DNA of 64,000 nt from DAHUYF01 sp035623985 (GTDB taxonomy: Bacteria > Pseudomonadota > Alphaproteobacteria > ATCC43930 > CGMCC-115725), in the NCBI GenBank assembly GCA_035623985.1, contig DASPSJ010000043.1, positions 1 through 64,000 on the forward strand, in the 5' to 3' direction. A program made the translations under genes and the position numbers. Of the stretch, positions 43,959 through 52,632 are shown in pieces. Position 1 is the first letter of the stretch; each line of letters opens with the position of its first letter. Under the pieces are notes generated by a model. That model had not been told where the DNA came from and did not search any database. It worked only from the letters and a program-made list of their open reading frames with translations.

Positions 43959-44913
43959 TGCGTCGAGCGCGCCGTTGGTGGCGGCGCTGCTGGCCGACGC
44001 CGCGATGCTGCGGCTCGCCGTCACGCGCGATGCGTGCGGCGCGACGCTGATCGATGCCGGCATTGCGGCACCGGGCGGCATCGAAGCCGGCCGCCGCATC
44101 GCCGAGATTTGCCTCGCCGGGCTTGGCCGCGTGAGCCTCGTGCCGAGCGAGGGCGCGTGGCCGTGGCTCATCGGCGTGCACACGGCACAGCCGGTGCTGG
44201 CCTGCCTGGCCAGCCAATATGCCGGCTGGAGCTTGCAGCATCAGGAGGGCGGGAACCGCTTCTTCGCCCTTGGCTCGGGACCGGCGCGCAGCCTCGCCGC
44301 CAGGGAGCCGATCTTTGCCGATCTCGCCTATCGCGACAGCGCCGAGGAGACGGTGCTGGTGCTCGAGGTCGACCGCGCGCCGCCGGGCGCGTTGCTGCGC
44401 GAGATCGGCGCCGCCTGCGGCATAGCGCCGGAGCGGCTCACCGTGATCATGACGCCGACGCAAAGCCTTGCCGGCACGGTGCAGATCGCGGCGCGCTCGC
44501 TCGAAGTGGCGCTGCACAAGGCGCATACGCTCGGCTTTCCCTTGTCACGCATCGTCGATGGCTGCGGCGCGGCGCCGCTGCCGCCGCCGGCGCCGGATTT
44601 CGTGCAAGCGATGGGGCGCACCAATGATGCGATCCTCTATGGCGGCACGGTGCAGCTTTTCGTCGCCGGCGCCGAGGCCGAGGCCGAAGCGCTGGCCGAC
44701 CGGCTCCCCAGCGGCGCCAGCCGAGATTACGGACGGCCATTCGCCGAGACTTTTGCCGCCTATGAGGGCGACTTCTACCGGATCGATCCGCTGCTTTTCA
44801 GTCCGGGCCTCGTGCAGGTGACGGCGCTGGCGAGCGGCCGCACCTTCCGCCGCGGGCGCCACGACCTCGAGCTTCTCGCCCGCTCCTTCGCCGGGGCGCC
44901 GCCCGGCCCATGA
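43927..44913 (+). CDS. mch: Methenyl-H4MPT cyclohydrolase
   Basis: A 328-residue enzyme that hydrolyses methenyl-H4MPT to N5-formyl-H4MPT. Family stretches: RDACGATLIDAGIAAPGGIEAGRRIAEICLAGLG, GWSLQHQEGGNRFFALGSGPARSLA, YRDSAEETVLVLEV and MGRTNDAILYGGTVQLFV, ending YEGDFYRIDPLLFSPGLVQVT. Start ATG 43927 has GGAGG nine bases upstream and overlaps the ATP-grasp gene by 32 bases. Cytoplasmic, acts between MtdB and Fhc. Confidence 0.96.
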   Translation: MASPALPPSVNASSAPLVAALLADAAMLRLAVTRDACGATLIDAGIAAPGGIEAGRRIAEICLAGLGRVSLVPSEGAWPWLIGVHTAQPVLACLASQYAGWSLQHQEGGNRFFALGSGPARSLAAREPIFADLAYRDSAEETVLVLEVDRAPPGALLREIGAACGIAPERLTVIMTPTQSLAGTVQIAARSLEVALHKAHTLGFPLSRIVDGCGAAPLPPPAPDFVQAMGRTNDAILYGGTVQLFVAGAEAEAEALADRLPSGASRDYGRPFAETFAAYEGDFYRIDPLLFSPGLVQVTALASGRTFRRGRHDLELLARSFAGAPPGP

Positions 44914-45782
44914 GGCGGATCGCGCTGTTCATCGACGAGCCCGACTGGCACGCGCGGCGGCTCGCAGCGGCGTTCGCCGAGCGCGGCGGCGAGGCGGTTC
45001 CCTGCTCGCTGCGCGACTGCGCCTTCCGCCTCGGCGAGGACGGCGCCGGGATCGACATTCCCGGCTTCGGCGGCGCGCTGCCGGACGCGGCGCTGGTGCG
45101 CAGCATCGCCGCCGGCAGCTTCGAGCAGGTGACGCTGCGTCTCGGCCTGTTGCACGCGCTCGCCGCCTCGGGCGTGCCGGTGATCAATGACGCCCGCGCC
45201 ATCGAGCGCTGCGTCGACAAGTCGATGACCAGTTTCCTGCTGCACCGCGCCGGCCTGCCGACGCCCGCGACGCTGGTCAGCGAGAGCGAGGCGGCAGCGC
45301 GGCGCTGGCGCGCGGCGCGCGGCGAGACGCTGGTGCTAAAGCCGCTCTTCGGCTCGCGGGGCCGGGGCCTCGTGCGCCTGGCGCCCGAGGCCGCGCTGCC
45401 GCCGCGCGAGGCCTATGGCGGCGTGCGCTACCTGCAGCGCTTTGTCGGCCGCGACGGCGACTGGCGCGATTTCCGCGTCATGGTGATCGGGGGCGAGCCC
45501 ATCGCCGCCATGATCCGCCGCGGTCGCTCCTGGATCACCAATGTCGGGCGCGGCGGACGCTGCGAGCCGGTGCAGATGTCGCAACGCCTCGGTGCCCTCG
45601 GCAGAGCGGCGGTCGGCGCGGTGGGCGCCGACTATGCCGGCGTCGATCTCATCGAGGACGAGGATGGCGCGCTGATGATCCTCGAGGTCAATTCCATGCC
45701 GGCCTGGAAAGGCTTGCAGAGCGTCGCCGCCTGCGAGATCGCCGGCCATCTCGCCGCCCATGTCCTCGACCGTCTCGGCTGA
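44910..45782 (+). CDS. RimK-like ATP-grasp ligase of the H4MPT cluster (Orf7-type)
   Basis: A 290-residue ATP-grasp protein of the RimK/alpha-L-glutamate ligase branch. VINDARAIERCVDKSMTSFLLHRAGLPTP, GETLVLKPLFGSRGRGLVRL, DWRDFRVMVIGGEPIAAMIRRG and GVDLIEDEDGALMILEVNSMPAWKGL are the nucleotide- and metal-binding segments in order. Such enzymes add Glu to an acceptor. Because methylofuran and H4MPT both carry Glu residues, it is a likely glutamate ligase for one of these cofactors; which one is unknown. ATGA overlap with mch. Confidence 0.9.
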   Translation: MRRIALFIDEPDWHARRLAAAFAERGGEAVPCSLRDCAFRLGEDGAGIDIPGFGGALPDAALVRSIAAGSFEQVTLRLGLLHALAASGVPVINDARAIERCVDKSMTSFLLHRAGLPTPATLVSESEAAARRWRAARGETLVLKPLFGSRGRGLVRLAPEAALPPREAYGGVRYLQRFVGRDGDWRDFRVMVIGGEPIAAMIRRGRSWITNVGRGGRCEPVQMSQRLGALGRAAVGAVGADYAGVDLIEDEDGALMILEVNSMPAWKGLQSVAACEIAGHLAAHVLDRLG

Positions 45783-46641
45783 CCTCGGCGCCCGGCGGGC
45801 GGCGTTGCGCCGGGCCTATATCGCGGCGTGCCGCGGCGAGCTCGAGGCATTGAAGCCGGGCAACGTTCATATCCATGCTGCGGGCCATGGCATGTCGGTC
45901 GAGGATTTTCGCGTGAGCGCGCGCGTCTCCGCCGCGCCGCTTACCGTCCCCGGCGGCGCCGTCGGCCGGCGCATCCTGGAGGCGGTGGCGGCAACGCGCG
46001 AAGCGGTCGGCTGCAACACCAATCTCGGCATCGTCCTGCTCGCGGCGCCGCTGCTCGCGGCGGCCGAGGGCGCCGCGCGTTGCGGGTTGCGCGCATCGCT
46101 CGCCGGCGTCCTGGCGCGCCTCACCGTCGCCGACGCCGTCGCCGCCTATGAGGCCATCCGGCTTGCCGCTCCTGCCGGTCTCGGCCGCGTCGCCGAGCAG
46201 GACGCGGCGGCGACGCCGACGATCGATCTCCGGCAGGCGATGGCGCTCGCCGCGGGGCGCGACAGCATCGCCCGGCAATATGCGACGGATTACGCGGGCG
46301 TATTCGATATCGGCGTCGCGGGGTTGCGCGCGCAGCAGGCGGCCAATGTCGATCCGAAGTGGGCAACGTCCCACATCTATATGAATTTTCTCGCCACCTT
46401 TCCCGACAGCCATATCCTGCGCAAGCACGGCACCGCCGCGGCCGAAATGGCGCGTGCGGAGGCTGCGGCGCTCGTGCAAGCGCTTGCCCACGCAGCGCCC
46501 GACGGGCGCCGTGCGGCGCTGCTGGCGTTCGACCAAAGCCTCAAGCAACGCGGCCTCAATCCCGGCAGCTCCGCCGATCTCACCGTTGCGAGCTTGCTTG
46601 CGCTCGCCTGCGAGAATATCCTCAGCAGCCAACGAAAATAA
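45760..46641 (+). CDS. CitG/MdcB-like triphosphoribosyl-dephospho-CoA synthase homologue
   Basis: A 293-residue protein of the CitG family. ALKPGNVHIHAAGHGM near residue 30, AVGCNTNLGIVLLAAPLL near 85 and NPGSSADLTVASLLALACE near 270 are the conserved blocks. CitG normally forms the precursor of citrate or malonate lyase cofactor, but no lyase is nearby. Copies inside H4MPT gene clusters are recurrent and unexplained; a reaction on a ribosyl-containing cofactor is an attractive guess. It overlaps the ligase gene by 23 bases and is 60 bases before fae. Confidence 0.87.
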   Translation: MSSTVSADLGARRAALRRAYIAACRGELEALKPGNVHIHAAGHGMSVEDFRVSARVSAAPLTVPGGAVGRRILEAVAATREAVGCNTNLGIVLLAAPLLAAAEGAARCGLRASLAGVLARLTVADAVAAYEAIRLAAPAGLGRVAEQDAAATPTIDLRQAMALAAGRDSIARQYATDYAGVFDIGVAGLRAQQAANVDPKWATSHIYMNFLATFPDSHILRKHGTAAAEMARAEAAALVQALAHAAPDGRRAALLAFDQSLKQRGLNPGSSADLTVASLLALACENILSSQRK

Positions 46642-46701
46642 GAAAAGCGAGAAAATCTTTCGCGTCTTGCCCGACGATGAGATCACAAAGGGAGCGAATC
46701 C

Positions 46702-47214
46702 ATGGCTAAAATTACCAAGCTGTCGGTCGGAGAATCGCTGGTTGGAGACGGCAACGAAGTGGCTCATATCGATTTGATTCTTGGCCCGCGCGGCAGCGCG
46801 GCGGAGACCGCGTTCTGCCAGACGCTGACGAGCCAGCGCGAGGGCGTGAACGGGTTGCTGGCGGTGATCGGGCCGAACCTGATGTGCAAGCCCAACACCG
46901 TCATGTTCAACAAAGTCACGATCAAGAGCGCCAAGCAGGCGGTGCAGATGTTCGGCCCGGCGCAGCGCGCCGTGGCGACGGCCGTCGCCGACTGCGTCAA
47001 GGACGGCACCATCCCCGTCGATGAGGCCGACGACCTCTTCATCTGCGTCGGGGTCTTCATCCACTGGGAAGCGGCCGACGACAGGAAGATCCAGGATTTC
47101 AACTACGAAGCGACGAAGCAGGCGATCAAGCGCGCGGTGGCCGGCGAACCGACGGCACGCCAGATGCTGGAGAAGCGCGATTCGGTCTCCCATCCGTTTG
47201 CCGCGCACAATTGA
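46702..47214 (+). CDS. fae: Formaldehyde-activating enzyme
   Basis: A 170-residue enzyme that condenses formaldehyde with H4MPT, giving methylene-H4MPT. The sequence is nearly canonical: VGDGNEVAHIDLILGPRG with the catalytic His22, NLMCKPNTVMFNKVTI, AVQMFGPAQRAVATAVADCV and VGVFIHWEAADDRKIQDFNYEATK. A strong AAGGGAG lies seven bases before ATG 46702 and the 60-base leader is A-rich, which suits a highly made protein. It ends the plus-strand operon; the next gene is convergent. Confidence 0.97.
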   Translation: MAKITKLSVGESLVGDGNEVAHIDLILGPRGSAAETAFCQTLTSQREGVNGLLAVIGPNLMCKPNTVMFNKVTIKSAKQAVQMFGPAQRAVATAVADCVKDGTIPVDEADDLFICVGVFIHWEAADDRKIQDFNYEATKQAIKRAVAGEPTARQMLEKRDSVSHPFAAHN

Positions 47215-47249
47215 AGGGGCCGAGGAGACGATGGGCCGCGCCGAGCGGC

Positions 47250-47963
47250 CTATCGCTCCGCGATCAAGGCTGTGACGGTCGCGCGGTCGAGCCGGCCGTT
47301 ATGGAGCGCTGACGCAACCAAAGCTCCGGCAAGGCCGAGTGCGGCCAGCCGAGCGATATCGCCGCCATCGCGCACGCCTCCCGCGGCGAACATCCGACGC
47401 GGGCCGGCGCGGCGCTGCACCTCGCTGATCCGCGCCAAGTCGGGGCCGGCGCCGCTGCCGACGCGGCTCAAGGTCATGACGATGACCTCGTCCGGCCACA
47501 GCTCCGGCCGGGCCGCCACCGCGGGCGGGCCGAGAAACCGCTCGTCCCGATAGTCCAGCGAGAGCACGCAGCGCGTCCCCAAGCAAGGCGCCGCGACGAG
47601 TTCCTCCGGCGCGGCAAGCGTCTCGCTGCCGAGAACCGGGACGAGCCCCGCCCCGGCCATCGCGGCGGCGGCGGCGGCGGTGGCAAAGCCGGCATCGATC
47701 CAGAACTCGATCCCGGTATGGCGGCGGGCCAATGCCGCGATGACCGCATGATGGCTGCCGTGGCCTTCAATGGCATCGAGATCGGCGATATAAAACCGCC
47801 GGAACGGCGCCAGTGCCAGAAGCCCTTCGAGGACGGCGCCCGGCTCGCTGCTTGGCGCAAGCGGCGAGCGCAGGGGCTCGTAACGGGCGCGGTCGCCGGC
47901 GCGCGCATGGACGACCTCGCCGCCCTTGAGGTCGAGTACCGGTACGATCGAGAACGAGCTCAT
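47250..47963 (-). CDS. HisA/HisF-like TIM-barrel protein of the H4MPT cluster (Orf9-type)
   Basis: A 237-residue protein resembling HisA: SFSIVPVLDLKGGEVVHARAGDR at the start, RRFYIADLDAIEGHGSHHAV near 60 and RRMFAAGGVRDGGDIARLAALGLAGALVASALHNG at the end with the phosphate-binding loop. It is not the histidine enzyme, as it lacks a his neighbourhood and part of the HisA pattern. It is known in methylotroph H4MPT gene sets without a proven reaction. Its ATG overlaps the start of the divergent ligase gene. Confidence 0.88.
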   Translation of the reverse strand: MSSFSIVPVLDLKGGEVVHARAGDRARYEPLRSPLAPSSEPGAVLEGLLALAPFRRFYIADLDAIEGHGSHHAVIAALARRHTGIEFWIDAGFATAAAAAAMAGAGLVPVLGSETLAAPEELVAAPCLGTRCVLSLDYRDERFLGPPAVAARPELWPDEVIVMTLSRVGSGAGPDLARISEVQRRAGPRRMFAAGGVRDGGDIARLAALGLAGALVASALHNGRLDRATVTALIAER

Positions 47964-48967
47964 TGGAAAGCGCGGCCTTGCGGATCTTCGCCTTCGAGTA
48001 TGTCACAGCCGGCGGATGGCGCGAAATCGCCGCCCCGCCCTCGCTTGTCGCCGAAGGCGCGATGATGCTGCGCGCGCTGGTGCGCGACCTCGCGTGCCTT
48101 CCCGGGATCGAGATTGTCGTCGCCGGCGATCCCGAGCTTGCGATCGCGGCGTGCGGCGCAACCATCGCGACGGTCGCTCCCGGCGATCTCTGGGGCTCCT
48201 GGCGCGCCATCGCGGCGCGCTGCGATCTCGCCTGGCCCATTGCGCCCGAGACGGGGGGACTGCTCGAGGACGTGGTGCGCGTCGCGGCGTCGGCGGGCTG
48301 CGACGTGCTCGCAAGCCGCGGGCGGGCGCTCGCCATTGCGCGCAGCAAGCGGGCCACCGCCGCCTGGCTCGGCGCCCGGGGCGTACCGGTTGTGCCCACG
48401 ACGGGCTTGGACGAGCCGCCGCCCGCTTCCGCCGCCGGCTGGGTGATCAAGCCCGATGACGGAGCGGGCGCTGTCGATACGATGCTGGTCGCCGACCGCG
48501 ACGGGCTGGCGCGGCGGCGCGAGCGGCGAGGCGGCAAGCGTTACGCGGTGCAGCCCTTTCTTGCCGGGACGGCGTTGTCGCTCTCGCTGCTCGCCCGGGA
48601 CGGCGAAGCTTGGCTGCTGTCCTGCAACCGCCAGGAGGTATCGCTGGCCGGCGGCGTCTTTCGCTATGAGGGCGGGCTCGTCGGCGGTGCCGAGGCGCAG
48701 CGCGCGACGCTCGCGCCGCTGGGCCGACGCATTGCCGAAATCCTGCCGGAGCTTTGGGGCTATGTCGGCGTCGATCTCATCGACGGCGAAGCGGGACCGA
48801 TGGTGCTTGAGATCAATCCGCGCCTTACCACCTCCTATATCGGCCTTGCCGACAGCATCGGCCTCAATCCCGCCGAGCTGGTCCTGGCGCTCCGCCGACG
48901 CCCGCTCGCCGAGCTGGTCCGCCCGCTCGCGCCGCGTCCGGTCGCCGTCACGGTAGACGCCTCATGA
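47963..48967 (+). CDS. MfnD-like ATP-grasp ligase (tyramine-glutamate ligase family, Orf17-type)
   Basis: A 334-residue ATP-grasp protein. The opening RIFAFEYVTAGGW and GAMMLRALVRDLACLPG resemble MfnD of methanogens, which ligates Glu to tyramine in methanofuran synthesis. Nucleotide-binding blocks are GWVIKPDDGAGAVDTMLV, VQPFLAGTALSLSLLARDG and GYVGVDLIDGEAGPMVLEINPRLTTSYIGL. The start is TTG at 47963, five bases into the opposite HisA-like gene, or TTG 47978. A role in methylofuran side chain synthesis is inferred. Its stop overlaps the next gene (ATGA). Confidence 0.85.
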   Translation: MESAALRIFAFEYVTAGGWREIAAPPSLVAEGAMMLRALVRDLACLPGIEIVVAGDPELAIAACGATIATVAPGDLWGSWRAIAARCDLAWPIAPETGGLLEDVVRVAASAGCDVLASRGRALAIARSKRATAAWLGARGVPVVPTTGLDEPPPASAAGWVIKPDDGAGAVDTMLVADRDGLARRRERRGGKRYAVQPFLAGTALSLSLLARDGEAWLLSCNRQEVSLAGGVFRYEGGLVGGAEAQRATLAPLGRRIAEILPELWGYVGVDLIDGEAGPMVLEINPRLTTSYIGLADSIGLNPAELVLALRRRPLAELVRPLAPRPVAVTVDAS

Positions 48968-50205
48968 GTGCGATCCAAGGCTGGGATATCGGCGGCGCCC
49001 ATCTCAAGCTGGTGCGGGTCGAGCACGGGCGGGTGATCGCGGCGCGCCAAATGCCGTGCCCGCTGTGGCTCGGCTTCGATCGGCTCACGGCGGCGCTGGA
49101 GGAGGCGCTCGCCGTCTGGCCGGCGGCGGACCGCCACGCGGTGACGATGACGGCCGAGCTTGCCGATCTCTTCCCCGACCGCGCGACCGGGGTGCGGCGC
49201 ATTCTCGACGCGCTGGCGCGGCGCGTGCCGGGAGCGAGCCTGCGCGTCTATGCCAATGATGGCGGCTTTCTCTCGCCCGCGGCGGCGAGCGCGTCGCCCG
49301 AGCGCGTCGCGTCGGCCAATTGGCACGCCGCCGCCCGGCTCGCGGCACGGCGGCTCGGCAACGGCCTGCTGGTCGATATCGGCAGCACCACGACCGATCT
49401 CGTGCCCTTGCGCCGCGGCCAGGTCGCGGCCGAGGGCGTCGACGATGTCGGGCGGCTGGCGCGCGGCGAGCTCGTCTATCGCGGCGTCGTGCGCACGCCG
49501 GTGATGGCGGTCGCCTCGCAGGTCGCGCTCGAGGGCGCGCGCATCGGTGTCATGGCCGAGCTGTTCGCGACCGCCGCCGACGTCTTTCGCCTCACCGGCG
49601 AGCTTCCGGCCGATGCCGACCAGCAGCCGACGCCGGACGGGCGCGGCAAGTCGCCGGCGGAGAGCCGCGCGCGGCTGGCGCGGATGGTGGGACGCGACGC
49701 CGCCTCGGCGCCGGATGCGGTTTGGGACGGGCTTGCCCGGCACATCGCCCGCCGCCTGCTGCGCGACATCGCCACCGCCGCGCGCGCGGTGGCCGCGCGC
49801 GCCGGCCTGCCGCCGCGCGCGCCGGTCATCGGCGCGGGGGTCGGACGGTTTCTTGCAGCGGCGCTGGCGGCGCGGCTCGGCCGGCCCTATCGCGATTATG
49901 AAAGCGTGATCCCGGCGGCCGATGCCGCGGTCGCCGCCATGGCCGCTTCGTGCGCGCCGGCGGCGGCGGTGGCGCTGCTCGCCGCGGCGCCGCCGATGAG
50001 CGCGCGCAAGCCCGCGACCGCCGCGGCATCGAGCGGCGCGTCGCGAGAACCTACCGTCAGTGCCGAGCGGAAGCCGAGAAAATCCGGCGCGAGCGGCAGC
50101 AGCGCCGGCACGTCCGCCGCCGCGAGCGAGCCGGCGAGGCCGGCGAGCAGTCCGCGTCGGCGCGCCAGAGCGAGGAAGCGGCCAAGCTCCGCCGGCGGCA
50201 GGTGA
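48964..50205 (+). CDS. MfnF-like H4MPT-linked C1-transfer protein (hydantoinase/oxoprolinase-like)
   Basis: A 413-residue protein of the family named for its link to H4MPT. It opens GWDIGGAHLKLVRVEHGRV, has LLVDIGSTTTDLVPLRRGQVAAEGVDDVGRLARGELVYRGVVRTP near 135-180 (phosphate-binding ASKHA-type loops) and RAPVIGAGVGRFLAAALA near 280. The archaeal relative MfnF couples the furan and tyramine halves of methanofuran. The normal family end is near residue 345; here the frame runs on about 70 Ser/Arg/Ala-rich residues that are antisense to mfnB. The true C-terminus is uncertain. Confidence 0.85.
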   Translation: MSAIQGWDIGGAHLKLVRVEHGRVIAARQMPCPLWLGFDRLTAALEEALAVWPAADRHAVTMTAELADLFPDRATGVRRILDALARRVPGASLRVYANDGGFLSPAAASASPERVASANWHAAARLAARRLGNGLLVDIGSTTTDLVPLRRGQVAAEGVDDVGRLARGELVYRGVVRTPVMAVASQVALEGARIGVMAELFATAADVFRLTGELPADADQQPTPDGRGKSPAESRARLARMVGRDAASAPDAVWDGLARHIARRLLRDIATAARAVAARAGLPPRAPVIGAGVGRFLAAALAARLGRPYRDYESVIPAADAAVAAMAASCAPAAAVALLAAAPPMSARKPATAAASSGASREPTVSAERKPRKSGASGSSAGTSAAASEPARPASSPRRRARARKRPSSAGGR

Positions 50206-50657
50206 CGCCTGAGCGATCCGCCGCCCTTCTCGGCGGTGTCGAGCATCACACCGTAGAAGCCGGCATCGGCGCAGCGCGCGACGAGGCCGAGATCGGGCCG
50301 CCGATCGGCGAAAAGCACGGCGACGAGGCGGATGCCGGCGTGCGTCGCCGCGCCGAGCGCCGCGATTGTCGCCGCTTCATCGCCCGCGAAGATGCCGAGC
50401 TTGACGATGTCGACCCCGGTCTCGGCCGTGGCGCGGACCGCGGCGAGGATCGGCACCGGCGCGAGCGGCAAGTCGCCGATGGTCGCGCTGGTCGGCCGCC
50501 GGCCCGCGACCGCGGCGAGCGTGGCGCGGAGGATATTGTCGGGCAGCCGTCCCAAGGCGCCGGCGGCGGGATCCTTCAAGTCGATGATGTCGGCGCCGCC
50601 GGCAACCGCGGCGCGCGCTTCCACCGGCGAGCGGACGCTCGCCAAGAGCTTCGTCAC
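49896..50657 (-). CDS. mfnB: (5-formylfuran-3-yl)methyl phosphate synthase
   Basis: A 253-residue TIM-barrel enzyme (DUF556) that builds the furan of methylofuran from two glyceraldehyde 3-phosphate. Schiff-base and catalytic residues are visible: Lys28 in IIDLKDPAAGALG, Lys in VDIVKLGIF near 86, and the Asp/Lys pair in MLDTAEKGGGSL near 145. GTG 50657 overlaps the DUF447 stop (GTGA). The family usually ends near residue 235; the last 20 residues (AAASSATAAAGAHEAAM...) are low complexity and lie opposite the mfnF-like gene. Confidence 0.92.
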   Translation of the reverse strand: MTKLLASVRSPVEARAAVAGGADIIDLKDPAAGALGRLPDNILRATLAAVAGRRPTSATIGDLPLAPVPILAAVRATAETGVDIVKLGIFAGDEAATIAALGAATHAGIRLVAVLFADRRPDLGLVARCADAGFYGVMLDTAEKGGGSLRRHLPPAELGRFLALARRRGLLAGLAGSLAAADVPALLPLAPDFLGFRSALTVGSRDAPLDAAAVAGLRALIGGAAASSATAAAGAHEAAMAATAASAAGITLS

Positions 50658-51229
50658 CTCGTCCCTCCCGTTGCCTTGGCGCCGTGGAAATGCCGGATGC
50701 GCTCGATCAGCCAGCCCCAGGCTTCGCGCTCGCGCTCGCCCGCCGTCTTGCCGATGGCGATCTCGAGATAGGCGATCTCTCGCTCGACCTTGTCGCGGGC
50801 CAAAAGGTGCAGTCGGCTCACCAGGATCGCCGCCTCGATCACCGCCGCCTGCGCCCGGTTGAAGCCGCGGAAGGCGCCATGCATGCCCTCATGCACGACG
50901 CGGCAATGAAAGCGCGGCCTGAGCTCGTCCTCCTCGATGCGTTCGACGGCCAGCTCCTGATGCGCCAGCGCCGCCGCCAGCACGCAGCCGGCGATGCGCT
51001 CGGCCGGCCGCACCGGCCAGTCGCGCCGGCCGGTGAGGCAGCCGGCGAAGACGCGGACATCGTCGGTGTGGTTGATCACGGCGGCGCCGCTGCGCGCGAG
51101 ATTGTCGAGGGTGGCGGAGGGGCGGAAGGGCGCCAGCACCGGATGGCCGTCGTGCCAGATCACCCCCATCGGCGCGATGTGCGGTCGTCCGTCCTCGGCA
51201 AGGGTGGTGATGATGCTTTCGATGATCAT
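50654..51229 (-). CDS. DUF447 family flavin-binding-like protein
   Basis: A 191-residue protein with SIITTLAEDGRPHIAPMGVIWHDGHPVLAPFRPSATLDNLARSGAAVINHTDDVR, the split-barrel pattern of DUF447, and HEGMHGAFRGFNRAQAAVIEAAILVSRLHLL further on. Members bind FMN and occur with H4MPT genes in archaea and bacteria. The function is not proven; a pterin or cofactor redox step is likely. ATGA overlap with the preceding DHPS-like gene and GTGA overlap with mfnB make this a coupled operon. Confidence 0.88.
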   Translation of the reverse strand: MIIESIITTLAEDGRPHIAPMGVIWHDGHPVLAPFRPSATLDNLARSGAAVINHTDDVRVFAGCLTGRRDWPVRPAERIAGCVLAAALAHQELAVERIEEDELRPRFHCRVVHEGMHGAFRGFNRAQAAVIEAAILVSRLHLLARDKVEREIAYLEIAIGKTAGEREREAWGWLIERIRHFHGAKATGGTR

Positions 51230-52632
51230 GGCGCGTCGCGCCGGCGCGGGCGGCGGCGTTGCAGCGTCGGGCCGGGCGCGCGATGCGCGGCGCGCGGCGC
51301 GGCATCGGCGGCGCTGTGCCAGTCGAGCGCCTCGTCCTGGACGTAGCGCTTGCCAAGCTGCCAGGCGATCTCGGCGCGCGCCAGCTCGACCCCCAGATAG
51401 AAGGCGTGCGCGCCATCGGCCTCGACGCCGAGGCCGGGAAAGAGTTCGAAAGCGCCCGCGGCGACGCGATGCTGGGCGCGGTTATAGAGATGGATGCCGT
51501 CGGCGGCGAGCTCGATGCGGAAATTGGCATCGCGGATCTGCGCCGCCGTCTCGGCGATTTCCTCGGCGGTGACGGCGAAGGGCTTGCGGTCGCGCAACGC
51601 CATCAGGCTGGCATCGATGCCGACGGGGAGACGACGGAGCCGCTTTGCCGCGTGCATGAGGCGGCGGGCGCGATCGGCCTCGCGGACGGCGCGCCGGCAA
51701 TGCGGGCTCACCTGCACCGCCAGCACGTCGGTAATGCCGAGTTCGGCAATGATGCCGAAGAGCAGCGCGTTCATGCCGGTGGTGTCGGCATCGACCAGCT
51801 CGGTGACATTGCCGATGCCCATGAGAATGCGCGCCTCGGGCAGCCGCCGCCGCAGCTCGGCATAGCGCAGCAGCGAGGCGGTGAAGCCGAAGGGGATCGG
51901 GTCGAGGACGGGGTCGGCGATGAAAGACCGGCCGCGATGCAGCAGCCGCTCCGCTGCGCGGCAGAGCGAGTCGAGATCGCCGGCGCGGGCGGGGATCACG
52001 ACCGGGGTCGCCGCCATCTCCGCCGCGAGGTCGAGCGAGGTCTCGCTGAGGCTGAGCACGAAGTCGGCGCCGGCGCGATCGCCGCGCTTGAGCTCGTCGA
52101 GATCGGCGCTGTCGACGCTGGCAGCAAGCCCAAGCCCTTTCACCGCGGTGATCGCCTCCTCGAGGTGAGGAAAGGGCGTTGCCGGCAGGCAGCCAAGATC
52201 GATCACCTCGGCGCCTTCGGCCGCGAACGCCTTGGCGCGGGCGAGGATACCGTCGACCGAGAGCTTCGGGGCGTCGACGATTTCGGCGAAGATGCGCACC
52301 TCGTGCGCGCCGAGATCGATCGCTTCGCCGGTGCGGCCGAAGAGGGCCGGGAGGTCGTGAAGATCCTCGGGCCCGCGCTCGATGGCGATGCCGAGCTCCA
52401 CCCCGAGGCCGGCGAGATCGCCCTGGCAATGGCCGGGGACGATGATCCGGTCGGCGCCCATCGCGTCCTTGGGCAGGCGGCGGCGGATGAGCTCGGCGGT
52501 CATCAGCGCCGCGACCTGGATCCCGATATCGTGCACGGTCCAGGCGAAGCCGAGATCGCCGAAGCCGTCGAGGACGTTGCGCAGCCGTTTCTCGGCGAGA
52601 TGCCCGGTCAGGAACAGCGTGTGCCGAGACAT
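51226..52632 (-). CDS. Dihydropteroate synthase-like protein of the H4MPT cluster (DUF6513)
   Basis: A 468-residue protein. The N-terminal part (MSRHTLFLTGHLAEKRLRNVL, IVPGHCQGDL) is specific to this family, and residues about 160-330 resemble a DHPS barrel: GAEVIDLGCLPATPFPH, ASVDSADLDELKRG, FIADPVLDPIPFGFTASL and MGIGNVTELVDADTTGMNALLFG. It is the best candidate for the enzyme that joins the pterin to ribofuranosylaminobenzene phosphate in H4MPT synthesis; this is inference supported by its constant co-occurrence. Start ATG 52632, inside the flavoprotein gene. Confidence 0.88.
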   Translation of the reverse strand: MSRHTLFLTGHLAEKRLRNVLDGFGDLGFAWTVHDIGIQVAALMTAELIRRRLPKDAMGADRIIVPGHCQGDLAGLGVELGIAIERGPEDLHDLPALFGRTGEAIDLGAHEVRIFAEIVDAPKLSVDGILARAKAFAAEGAEVIDLGCLPATPFPHLEEAITAVKGLGLAASVDSADLDELKRGDRAGADFVLSLSETSLDLAAEMAATPVVIPARAGDLDSLCRAAERLLHRGRSFIADPVLDPIPFGFTASLLRYAELRRRLPEARILMGIGNVTELVDADTTGMNALLFGIIAELGITDVLAVQVSPHCRRAVREADRARRLMHAAKRLRRLPVGIDASLMALRDRKPFAVTAEEIAETAAQIRDANFRIELAADGIHLYNRAQHRVAAGAFELFPGLGVEADGAHAFYLGVELARAEIAWQLGKRYVQDEALDWHSAADAAPRAAHRAPGPTLQRRRPRRRDAP

